Assembly: GCA_039105265.1 (NCBI GenBank) | Contig: JAPFFF010000042.1 | Coordinates: 992,001-1,056,000 of the forward strand | Length of the DNA stretch: 64,000 nucleotides | Reading direction: 5' to 3' | From: Tritrichomonas musculus | Lineage: Eukaryota > Parabasalia > Tritrichomonadida > Tritrichomonadidae | Part shown: positions 38,202 to 47,189 of the stretch, one piece after another | Numbering within the stretch: position 1 is the first letter of the stretch | Layout of the letters: the number at the start of each line of letters is the position of its first letter | Notes under the pieces: generated by a model | Seen by the model: the letters and a program-made list of their open reading frames with translations, nothing else | Database searches by the model: none | Told to the model about the DNA's origin: nothing | Program-made: the position numbers and the translations under genes

Positions 38202-39977
38202 GTGAGCTATGACGGTTGGCTAATTATTGTCTCAATTAAAGAAATGGATATTGAAGGTGCTTTTATAGATACCAATGATTTTGAATTAACAGGTAAAAAG
38301 CTTGGAGAAGGTGCATTTGGGAAAGTATATGTTGTCGAAAAAACCAAAGAAGAAAAACAATACGCTGCCAAAATTATCACGATTAGTAATGGTATTCTTA
38401 ATGGTCATGATCAAATGTTATTTCTTCGCGAATCGATGATTCTTTACAAACTGAAGCATCCAGCCATTGTCCAATTTTATGGTATTAATTTTCATTCATT
38501 TGATAACCCTGATAAACTTGAGCCAACGATAATTACTGAATATTTACCTAATGGATCACTAAAACAAATTCTTAAGAAAGAGCAAAGTAATATTGCGGAT
38601 TCTAATTGGACACCAACGAAAAAATATATTTGTTTACTAGGCATAACAGATGCAATGCGATATTTACATAAAAATGGAATTCTTCATCGAGATTTAAAGC
38701 CAGAAAACATTTTAGTTGACGAGAACTATTATCCTCGAGTTTGTGATTTTGGCTTATCACGTTGTTTTTCACAAGTTCTTAGTAATTCAGTTCAATTATC
38801 AATGACTGGTAAAATTGGTACCCCTATTTATATGGCACCAGAACTCATGTTAGAAGATGAAGGCCATTTTACTCCATCGGTTGATGTTTACTCTTTTTCA
38901 ATCATTGCATATGAAGTTGTTTCAGGTAAAGAACCTTTTTCAGAAGGTGGACGACCATCTAAACTAATGGAACTTGTACGAAAAGTAACTGCTGGAACTC
39001 GTCCTGAATTTCCAGAAGGTGTAACAGATAAAATGATGAAATTAATTACAGATTGTTGGAGCCAAAATCCAGAAGAGCGTCCTTCATTTGAAGAAATTTT
39101 CAAAACTTTATCATCTTCACCATCAGATTATTTTGATGAAGATGTTGACGAAGATGAAATAAGAGACTATATCGAATTACTAGAAGATGAAGCAATATCG
39201 TCAGAATCGCCAATTGACAAAAATAAAGAAGAAATCAAAAATCTTAAAGATCAAAATATTAAATTAGAACAAATTAACAAAGATAACGGGGGAATTATCA
39301 CAAAATTAACTAATGAAAATACATCTCTTAAACGAGAGCAAGAAGAATCGATAAGTAAGATCCAAAGTCTAAATGCAACAAATTTACAGATTAAGAAAGA
39401 TCAAGAAAATCTGGCAAATAAAGTTCAAAATCTCACTAATGAGAATGTACAAATTAAGAAAGAGAAGGAAGAATTAGTAAATACCATCCAAAGATTAAAT
39501 GCAGAAATAGAGCAAATGAAGATAAAGTTAAACGAATTAAATAAAGGAGAAGAGAAACAAGTTACAAGCTCGCCAAAAGAAATTACCGACGAATCGAAAC
39601 CAACCAGACTTCACGTGAAAATTTGTGAGGCCAAAAAAGTTCTCAAAATGAATTTGGGAGCATTTTCGGATCCGTATGTCACAGTTCGGCTAAAGAGTCA
39701 AGATAAGAAAGAAGCACAAAAGACACAAGTTATAAGTAACACAATGGATCCGATTTGGAATCAAGAATTTGATTTTATTGTGAAAGATCCAAATGATATT
39801 TTACTGATCAACATGTATGACGAAGACATAAAGAGTGATGATAAGATGATGGATGAACTTGAATTTCCAGTGAGCACATGGCTTGTTGGAGCTCCAGTTG
39901 ACCACAAAGAACTTGACATCAAACTCAAGAAAAAGAAAGCAGGCAGATTCATATTTGAAGTGCAAGCATTTCAATAG
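38202..39977 (+). CDS. Protein kinase with coiled coil and C-terminal C2 domain
   Basis: A 591-residue frame. The kinase domain (about 28-305) has GEGAFGKV, K57 (YAAKII), HRDLKPEN (about 162-169), DFG (DFGLSR), GTPIYMAPE and a final CWSQNPEERPSF, giving a TKL-like or unclassified Ser/Thr kinase with all catalytic residues. An acidic coiled coil (about 335-455) repeats N-x-x-IKK-x-x-E units. A C2 domain (about 465-591) shows RLHVKICEAKKV, FSDPYVTVRL and MDPIWNQEF, including aspartates suited to Ca2+. A Ca2+- or membrane-recruited signalling kinase is inferred; kinase-C2 fusions of this order are not a standard animal or fungal type. The likely start is M15 at 38244, 10 bases after a TCAAT initiator; the longer frame begins at 38202. 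Confidence 0.9.
   Translation: MSYDGWLIIVSIKEMDIEGAFIDTNDFELTGKKLGEGAFGKVYVVEKTKEEKQYAAKIITISNGILNGHDQMLFLRESMILYKLKHPAIVQFYGINFHSFDNPDKLEPTIITEYLPNGSLKQILKKEQSNIADSNWTPTKKYICLLGITDAMRYLHKNGILHRDLKPENILVDENYYPRVCDFGLSRCFSQVLSNSVQLSMTGKIGTPIYMAPELMLEDEGHFTPSVDVYSFSIIAYEVVSGKEPFSEGGRPSKLMELVRKVTAGTRPEFPEGVTDKMMKLITDCWSQNPEERPSFEEIFKTLSSSPSDYFDEDVDEDEIRDYIELLEDEAISSESPIDKNKEEIKNLKDQNIKLEQINKDNGGIITKLTNENTSLKREQEESISKIQSLNATNLQIKKDQENLANKVQNLTNENVQIKKEKEELVNTIQRLNAEIEQMKIKLNELNKGEEKQVTSSPKEITDESKPTRLHVKICEAKKVLKMNLGAFSDPYVTVRLKSQDKKEAQKTQVISNTMDPIWNQEFDFIVKDPNDILLINMYDEDIKSDDKMMDELEFPVSTWLVGAPVDHKELDIKLKKKKAGRFIFEVQAFQ
38232..38236 (+). promoter_or_regulatory. Initiator (TCAAT) supporting the M15 start of the kinase-C2 gene
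   Basis: TCAAT lies 10 bases before the ATG at 38244. If it is the true start of transcription, the upstream ATG at 38202 is not in the mRNA. Confidence 0.45.
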
Positions 39978-40011
39978 TAATAAGAGGTGTCGATATTTAT
40001 AAAAAATAAAA

Positions 40012-40362
40012 GGTACTGATTACCCAAAAGAGACTTTTTGTAAGGAATTTCAAAAATTGAAAGAAAATAATTTTTTCTCTCAATTATTTTTATTTTTGAG
40101 AGAATTAAAAAATAAAATTATTTTTAATCTTTTTATATTTTTACATAATTTTTTCCGAGGCTACATACCGCCTAGCGGGCGTCGAGCGAAGCCGAGACCC
40201 CGCGGCTGGCGGTAAGAATCGGTAAAAATTATGTACCATAAAAAGATTTAAAAATCTTTTTATTTTTTATATTTTCTCAGATAAAAAAATTGAAAGGTAA
40301 ATTTATTCTCATTCAATTATTTGAATGTCCTTACAAAAAGTCTCTTTTGGGTAATCAGTACC
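40012..40362. mobile_element. Palindromic MITE, 351 bp
   Basis: Perfect 34-bp terminal inverted repeats (40012-40045 and 40329-40362, beginning GGTACTGATTACCCAAAAGA) bound an AT-rich interior that itself folds back and contains a GC-rich central stem (TACCGCC to GGCGGTA, about 40167-40213). No coding sequence. Perfect ends suggest recent movement by a transposase supplied elsewhere. No clear target duplication is seen in the flanks. Confidence 0.85.
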
Positions 40363-40630
40363 CTTTCTAGTTATCATCATACATCGAAAAAGACAGTTCA
40401 CAGTTGGACAATCGTTTTTTTCTACGCCACTTTTTGAATGGTTTTTCTATCCAAGAGTAGCTACTCATGGAAAGTAAAAAACCGCCTTCTTAAGGTGAAA
40501 TTTAACTTACTGTGTTAAGAAAATTAACCAAAAAAATCGTAAATTTAAATTTTTCTTTAAAATTTTAACTATTTTCTTTTTTTGATATAATTTTTTTTTA
40601 TTTTTACATAATTTTTCAGGAATATACGCA
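40363..40630. other. Spacer between the MITE and the 117-bp repeat
   Basis: It contains ATTTTTACATAATTTTT at 40600-40616, a direct copy of sequence at 40137-40153 inside the MITE, which hints that the MITE and the repeat share a module. Confidence 0.4.
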
Positions 40631-40747
40631 CCAGTGATCACCACGGGGCTGCGCGAAGCCGAATCAGGTTCCTTGAATTGCTGGATGAATCGGGAAGCTA
40701 TTTTAACTATATAATTATGCATTATTTAGCAAAAATTGAATTAAAAA
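40631..40747. repeat. 117-bp dispersed repeat, copy 2
   Basis: 112 of 117 bases are identical to 10443-10559 in the same orientation, without gaps. It abuts the BspA-like pseudogene. The minus strand stays open in both copies, but the changes do not obviously favour synonymous positions. Confidence 0.75.
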
Positions 40748-42520
40748 TGTACAGCGGCCACTTCATATACATCTTCAAATATTGGTGGGAATCGAATCGA
40801 ATTATTTGTTGGATATGAAATAATTAATTGAGGATTATCTGATATGGTAAATGTAAGGTCAATTAATTTTGACAATCTGCATGTTTTCGCACAAAACAAA
40901 CGCTGAATCTTGAATTTGAATGACGCTTGAAGGAATAAAAATGCTTCCAATTGATGTCATGGGGAATGCAATACTGCAAATTGATTATAATTTAGAATTC
41001 TCATTGAAAGTGACCTTCTGAAGAGCGCAACAAATGCAACCGTTTACAAAGTGTTCAATTTGATGAAAACTCGGAATTGGCAACCATTGATAAATTTGCA
41101 TTCAGCCAAACATCAATCAAAGAAATATTCATCCCTGAAAATGTAAATTAAAAAAAAACGCTTTCCAGTGTTGCATAAGAACCAATTACCTTAATGAATG
41201 AAGAATTCTTCTATCAGCAAAAAGAAGAACGTCGAACATTTCGCTTTCAATTCTTGACTTTCCAAGAATGAATTTTCCATATTGAATAAAATGACGGTTA
41301 TTTGAAATCAGTGACACTTTTATGTTTTCTAGATGAGAGAATAGCCAGCCTCTTTCAAGTAGCATCACACTTGACGGAATGGCAATGTTTTTGATTTCAG
41401 AGAAATTATTTTTTTGCAATAGAAAACAATTCTGAATTCTCAACGAATTCAATGTGATTAAGATTGAAATCAAAAGCATTTTTGCCAATCTTGTGAACAT
41501 GCTTTGGAATTTGATTTTTTAAAAAGTTTATTGACACCGTTGAGAGCATTATCATCTATCAATTGCAGCTGTGAATCTTCCAAGAACACAATTTCTCTTA
41601 ATTCATTATGGCCATTTGTAAATGAGTATGGCACAATTCTCTTTATAAATGAAGGAATCGTTGCTGAAACGACAGTTCTAAGTCCATAAATAAGAACATC
41701 GAAATCATCGCTTTCTGGATCAGATTTTTCAAACAATGAGCTTGCCATCAATTAATCTAAAGTTTTCTATTTCATTTTTGATTATTTCAATGTTGGTTAT
41801 AAATTCCATATTTTTCAAAAAGTTTGGTTGAAGTTCAACAACACTCGAAGGAATAGAAAGACTTTCAAGTTTCGAATTTAAGAAAGCATTTGTTTCAATT
41901 ACTTTCAATTTTGAATCAGCTGTAAATCTGACTATTTTTATTCTGGATTCTCTAAATGAATTCTTGGTGATGTGTGTCACTGTTGGAAGCTTCTTTTGCC
42001 AATTTTTCGTAATTGTGTGTCATTTGAAAAAGTAATTGTTTTTAGGTTGCTGCATGAATTAAAACAAGGGCCTTTTAATATTTGAATAAATGAAGGGATT
42101 GTAACCGTTTCTTCATTTTTCAAACAAAAGTGCAAAATGTCAAAAATGTCACTTTTTGAATCGGATTTGCCAATTATGAATTTTTTTTTCATCTTAGAAT
42201 CTGATATTTTCTTCTTTGCTTGGAATTATTGTCACTTCGACACCTTCTCCTAAAGCAAGCTTGCTTTTTTGTAAGTTAAGGCATGATGGAATTTCAAGAT
42301 TACCTAATACAATCAAATTGCTGAGAATTGATTTTAGTTCAGAATCAGGGGTACAAATAAATGATTTTATTTTATGAATATTTAATTTTAATATATCTGA
42401 AATAATATATTTTTCAGAATTATATTCGATTGAACTGGGAATCAGAAATTCCTGTTTTTCATCTTCTTCATTTAATGGAATATATTCACAAATAGCAGCT
42501 GTTTTTGTATCTTCTTATAA
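40741..42520 (-). pseudogene. BspA-like leucine-rich repeat protein, broken and rearranged
   Basis: Minus-strand frames at 42520-42195, 42192-41977, 41980-41729, 41751-41470 and 41500-41186 read as successive BspA-type (TpLRR, LRR_5) repeats, for example IPSSVVELQPNFLKNMEF and NLKTITFSNDTQLRKIG. They are split by frameshifts and stops. Spacers carry ESDxFDVL-type segments. At about 41020-41151 a typical repeat (QSVQFDENSELATIDKFAFS) is on the plus strand, between minus-strand repeats (IFIPSSVIQIQDSAF near 40930), so part of the gene is inverted. BspA-like proteins form large trichomonad families, often at the cell surface. This copy cannot make a normal product. Confidence 0.8.
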
Positions 42521-42837
42521 CATATATTTAAAAGTATTATCTATAATTTGAGGACAGATTTGATTAGAAATTTCTAATCAACATTATTTCGTTCTATAGC
42601 ATCAAATATTCAAACTTTTGTTATTCTATAAGAAGAAAGATTTCATGATTTGATTAAATTAAAATGCCAAGCTTTTATTATTAGAGTATTTTTTACAATT
42701 AAAAAAAAAATATTAATTGGTGAGAATAAAAGAATTTATTATTTATTATATTAATAGAATTAAATATTGAAGCATATAACTGTAACAATATTATTATTAA
42801 ACTACATTTTTATAAAATTACTTCCTAATAATGATAT
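42521..42837. other. AT-rich spacer
   Basis: No gene or repeat recognised. Confidence 0.5.
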
Positions 42838-43296
42838 TTATATTTCTAAACTTGTCCTTTTTTTTTTTTTAAGTTTACCAATTGTCTTTGCATCTGGTTC
42901 ACCATTATAAAATTTATCTAAAACTTGTTTGAAAACTGTTTGTTCTGGATCTGCGATTCCAAATAATGTCATTGATGACTGTAGTTTCAAATAATCTGGA
43001 TATCCAAAAATTTCACGAGGATCGTTGCTTTCAAGCTGGAGTAGTGCCTGCGAAATCTCAATTAAATGGTTTCTTAAAATTTCATTTGCCATATATTCCT
43101 TTGCTTCATTTAGATCTTTAATAGAATAATATTGATTCATCTCAGAACGCCCAAGACCTTGAATTTGAGGGAAAATATACCACATCCAGTGACTTCGTTT
43201 TTTTCCATTTTTAATTTCTCTAAGTGCTCTCTGGTATCCAGTATCGTGTTCTTTAAGAAATCGCGTTAAATCTTTTTCTCCTTTTCTGCTCAACAT
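42838..43296 (-). CDS. DUF1810 family protein
   Basis: A 152-residue cytosolic-looking protein. The DUF1810 signature is clear: F-x-x-x-x-x-Y-x-x-AL-x-EI, then HWMWYIFPQIQGLG (about 36-49), YYSI, and FGYPDYLKLQSSMTLFG near the C-terminus, with the full family length. The molecular function is unknown. The family is mainly bacterial with scattered eukaryotic members, so acquisition by lateral transfer is plausible (inference). The tail is Lys-rich (KLKKKKRTSLEI), probably an addition. It lies downstream of eEF2 on the same strand, 503 bp apart, with its own initiator (43303-43307). Confidence 0.88.
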   Translation of the reverse strand: MLSRKGEKDLTRFLKEHDTGYQRALREIKNGKKRSHWMWYIFPQIQGLGRSEMNQYYSIKDLNEAKEYMANEILRNHLIEISQALLQLESNDPREIFGYPDYLKLQSSMTLFGIADPEQTVFKQVLDKFYNGEPDAKTIGKLKKKKRTSLEI

Positions 43297-43799
43297 GGAA
43301 TAAATGAAATAAAAATATAAAATTTTATTAGGCCAAATAATTAAGTCAAAATATAAAATTTTGATCAGAAAATTATCATTTAAGTATTAATTCCTATAAA
43401 AATATTGGTAATAATATTGATTAATATAGAATAAATAATATTTCAGTAATAAAAAATAAAATTTATACATATAATTATTATTTTTAAATGTTATTAATTT
43501 TAATATTTTTAGATATTTATAAAATTTTTTAAAAAGTGAAGTTAATAGTATTTATAAATAAATTTTATGTTATCTTTAGAATAATTAAATAAACCGAATA
43601 TATAAATATTAAATTAATTTTTTTGTAAGTAAATAAACTTGAATTTATGTAATTTTACTCTATATTATTAAAAATATGATATATTATAATTAAAAATATG
43701 AGTAGGAATGAATATTTTGCTAAAAATAAAAATAAAATATTATTTTCTAAGAATTAATTTAATGATATTCTATCTTGAATGTTCACTTTTTAAAAATTT
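43297..43799. other. AT-rich spacer between DUF1810 and eEF2 genes
   Basis: Very AT-rich. Apart from the DUF1810 initiator at its left end, nothing is recognised. Confidence 0.5.
43303..43307 (-). promoter_or_regulatory. Initiator (TCATT) of the DUF1810 gene
   Basis: On the minus strand TCATT lies eight bases before the ATG at 43296, matching the trichomonad initiator consensus and distance. Confidence 0.5.
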
Positions 43800-46325
43800 T
43801 TAAAGCTTGTCGTTATATTTTTCAAGAGGTGGAATCTTAACATCCAATCCTTTTCTTTTTCTGACTGACTTTATGGTGTCTGACAGCTTATTATTTTCTT
43901 CAAATGGATTGCCTTGCATAATTTCCCAATGGTCAAATTGCATTTGAGGTGAAGCTTGCCCTGATGTTGAACTTCTCAAATCTTTATCAAATCCGAAAGA
44001 TTCCATAACTGGCAAGAAAGCTTTGATTACAATTAGTGGTGTTCCTTCTTTGGTTTGTTGATCAAATGCTTTTCCTCTTCTCTTACTCAAAACTCCATGA
44101 ACAGCTCCACACATTTGAAGAGGGCATGTAATTTCGCACAAATAAACTGGTTCCACCAAAGATGGACTAGCTGTTAATTCAGATGCGTAAAGAACTCTTC
44201 TTCCACAAGGCACAATTTGACCACCATTTCGATGTGAGCTGTCAGAATGAAGGTAAACTTCATTTATATTAAATCTTACACCTCTTAACGGTTCCTCACA
44301 TAAAACGCCAACTTTTGTTGCATATTGGAATGAAGTGACTAAGTGTTCTTTGATATCTTGCAAATATTCGGCTGACTTTGTAACATCGACTAATAAATTA
44401 GGACCATTTGTGTCTGGTCCGAAACTCCACACGCGCTTAGAATCAGTTTGATCCCAGCCGAATTGATTTTGAAGCATTTTACTTCTAGTTTTGTTATCGA
44501 TTCTTGGATTAAGATCGCCGTTTTCAATTGCTGCGATTAATTGTTCCTCTAAAGGAAGTGCCTGACACATTATTCGATTCAATTTGTTGGCAGACTTTGA
44601 CATGCAGACGATGCTTGACAATTCTTGAACTGTTTCTCTAAATGAAACAACTGGTGCTGATTTTATTATTTGGCAATTTGCGTAATCTTTCTCAAGATCA
44701 TTGAGACAGATTTCAAGGTGAAGTTCGCCAGCACCAGCGATGACGTGTTCGCCTGTTTCTTCATGTGATACAACAACGCAAGGATCTGATTTTGCAAGAC
44801 GATCTAAACCTTCGACCAACTTATCCAAATCTGTTTGGTTTTTGGGCTGAACAGCCACTCGAACAACAGGTGCCACGGAGAATTTCATCGCTTTGATTGG
44901 ATGTGCTTTGTCTGATGTTGAAATTGTTCCTGATTTCAATAGATACTTGTCAATTCCAACGAGTGAGATTGTGTTTCCACAAGGACAATCGGATATTGGT
45001 TCTACTTTTCTTCCCATCATGATAACTGTCTGTTGAATCTTGGTTACATGCAAGTCTTCTTTCGTTCCTGGCTGATAGTTCAATCCCATTATTCGAACAT
45101 TTTGTCCTGATGAAACTGTTCCTGAGAAAACGCGTCCAAAAGCATAAAATCGGCCTTTATCTTGAGATGGAATCATTTTAGAAACATAAAGCATTAAAGG
45201 ACCATTTGGATCGCAGTTCTTGATTGCAGTTGCGCATTCGTCGTCAGTTGGTCCTGTGTAGAGAGTCTCCATTCTATATTTTTGAGCTTCAACTGGTGAA
45301 GGAAGATGAAGAACAATCATTTCTAATAATGCATCTGCCATTGGCAGCCATCGTTTCAAAATTGAATTAACTAAAGCTTTATCTTCTAGTTGTTCTTCAT
45401 TCTCTTTAAGCTTGAGTCCGAGTTTGTTGAGCATCTCAATGTATTCGTCCTTCTTCTTCTCCATGATTTTCCTTGTTAGTGTAACAATTGGTTTTAGAAC
45501 GAACTGACAAAATGTTCTTTCTAATTGTTGCCCTTTTGAATTAACCGACTTGTTTATGAACTTTTTAGTAGTTGAGTCAAAGTATTTTTCTCCCCATAAG
45601 TTTGACATCAGCTTGTCTATTTGAACGCCAAACTTGAGTGAATAAATTTTTGCAAATTTTGTTAATGTGAATCCAAATCCATATAAACCAGAACCAAAGC
45701 ATATTGTTCCATGTTGTGGTGATACAAGCAAAGGTCCCATTGGACCATCTTCTGTTGTGTATGTTGATATTATAACATTCACGTTATCAATTGTTTTTGC
45801 AAACGTTTGGTATATTTCTTCAGGATCTTTGTTGACTTCATACAGACAACGATCTATCTTGTTTAAAATGACAACAGGCTTGATTCTTTCAGCCAATGCT
45901 TGACGAAGAACTGTTTCGGTTTGAACACAAACGCCTTCGACGCAGTCAACGACAACCAAGGCGCCATCTGTGACACGCAATGCAGCTGTTACTTCAGCAG
46001 AGAAGTCGATGTGTCCCGGTGAGTCAATCAAATTGATGAGGAAATTATTTCCTTCCGAATCCTTAGGTAATGAATCATCTGGAAATGAGTAATACAACGA
46101 GACACCCGTCGATTTGATCGTGATGCATCGTGCTTGCTCATCTTCTCGATCATCCATGAATCTTTTCTCTCCAGCTTCATCATTTGAGATTATTCCAGCT
46201 TTGGAGATTAACGAATCAGTCAACGTTGATTTGCCATGATCAACGTGTGCAATAACTGACATATTGCGGATGTTGTTCCTTTTGTTCATCGCTTTACGGA
46301 GTTGTTCAACTGTAAAGTTAACCAT
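43800..46325 (-). CDS. EEF2: Translation elongation factor 2 (eEF2)
   Basis: An 841-residue GTPase that drives ribosomal translocation. It starts MVNFTVEQLRKAMNK, as eEF2 does. The P-loop is AHVDHGKST (26-34), followed by RCITIKST (switch I), DSPGH and NKID. Domain IV keeps the diphthamide histidine in SSHRNGGQI (about residue 697), so it should be a diphthamide target. The C-terminus YNDKL matches the family. The RCITIKST threonine that eEF2 kinase phosphorylates elsewhere is present, but whether it is used here is unknown. The frame is complete, intronless and codon-biased (few rare codons), consistent with high expression. Confidence 0.97.
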   Translation of the reverse strand: MVNFTVEQLRKAMNKRNNIRNMSVIAHVDHGKSTLTDSLISKAGIISNDEAGEKRFMDDREDEQARCITIKSTGVSLYYSFPDDSLPKDSEGNNFLINLIDSPGHIDFSAEVTAALRVTDGALVVVDCVEGVCVQTETVLRQALAERIKPVVILNKIDRCLYEVNKDPEEIYQTFAKTIDNVNVIISTYTTEDGPMGPLLVSPQHGTICFGSGLYGFGFTLTKFAKIYSLKFGVQIDKLMSNLWGEKYFDSTTKKFINKSVNSKGQQLERTFCQFVLKPIVTLTRKIMEKKKDEYIEMLNKLGLKLKENEEQLEDKALVNSILKRWLPMADALLEMIVLHLPSPVEAQKYRMETLYTGPTDDECATAIKNCDPNGPLMLYVSKMIPSQDKGRFYAFGRVFSGTVSSGQNVRIMGLNYQPGTKEDLHVTKIQQTVIMMGRKVEPISDCPCGNTISLVGIDKYLLKSGTISTSDKAHPIKAMKFSVAPVVRVAVQPKNQTDLDKLVEGLDRLAKSDPCVVVSHEETGEHVIAGAGELHLEICLNDLEKDYANCQIIKSAPVVSFRETVQELSSIVCMSKSANKLNRIMCQALPLEEQLIAAIENGDLNPRIDNKTRSKMLQNQFGWDQTDSKRVWSFGPDTNGPNLLVDVTKSAEYLQDIKEHLVTSFQYATKVGVLCEEPLRGVRFNINEVYLHSDSSHRNGGQIVPCGRRVLYASELTASPSLVEPVYLCEITCPLQMCGAVHGVLSKRRGKAFDQQTKEGTPLIVIKAFLPVMESFGFDKDLRSSTSGQASPQMQFDHWEIMQGNPFEENNKLSDTIKSVRKRKGLDVKIPPLEKYNDKL

Positions 46326-47189
46326 TTAACAAGTAGAGTGTTAAATTAAAATTAAATTGAAATGTTTATTGAAATAATAATTTAACTTTTGAAAGAAAAA
46401 GTATAAAGTTTTGAATGGTTAATTCAATATTTGAATTAATTCAAAAAAAAAGTCCATTGAAAAAATTGAAAAGAGAAAATTTTCTATCTCCCTCTTAGTG
46501 TCATTCTTTTTTTGGTGCTTTATTTTAATCATATCTTGTCCAGGGTTATGATCGTCCAATGAATATCGATATTATCTGATAAATATCGATAAATGAAAAA
46601 TTTTATAGATAAATTTTTTATCTGATTAAAATTTTGTATACGACTTATTACAAGTGTTTTTTAGTGTCAATCATTGATCAAAGCATCCCTAATCTTGTCG
46701 GTTGATATTAAAAATCAAGGATTTAATAAGTTTATTGAAATTCAAAAAAAATATTAATTTTTTATTTTTCCAGATATTGAGAAAATAAAAATTTTCCAAT
46801 AGTAAATAATTAAACAAAATATATATTTGTTATATTGCTTAAAGAGAAATTCTTTATGAGAAAATAAAATCATTTACTTTTATTTTGTATTTTGAATTGT
46901 TCTTAATCGTCATACGTTAAATAAAAAATATAAATTCTTTGAATTGCTCTTAATTATATGATAAAATTATTATTTTATTATATTAAATGTTCTAAAAGTA
47001 AAAAAAATGTTTTATTGTTTTAAAAGTAAAAAAAATGTTTTTTGATAAAAAGCGCCATTTTTTCTTTAATGCCAAAAAATCAAACGATAAAAAAACTCTT
47101 AAAAAAATAATTTGAATTAACCGTAAAACCAACTATTCAAAAAAATCAGCTTTTTCAACTAGTAAAATATTTTACACTGATTTTTTATA
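46326..47189. other. Divergent promoter region between eEF2 and the CARMIL-like gene
   Basis: 864 bp of AT-rich DNA that must hold both promoters. Upstream of eEF2 the minus strand reads CACTCTACTTGTTAAATG, with no canonical TCA initiator. Upstream of the plus-strand gene a TCAAC lies at 47155-47159. Imperfect direct repeats of TAAAAGTAAAAAAAATGTTTT occur near 46994 and 47021. No gene. Confidence 0.45.
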
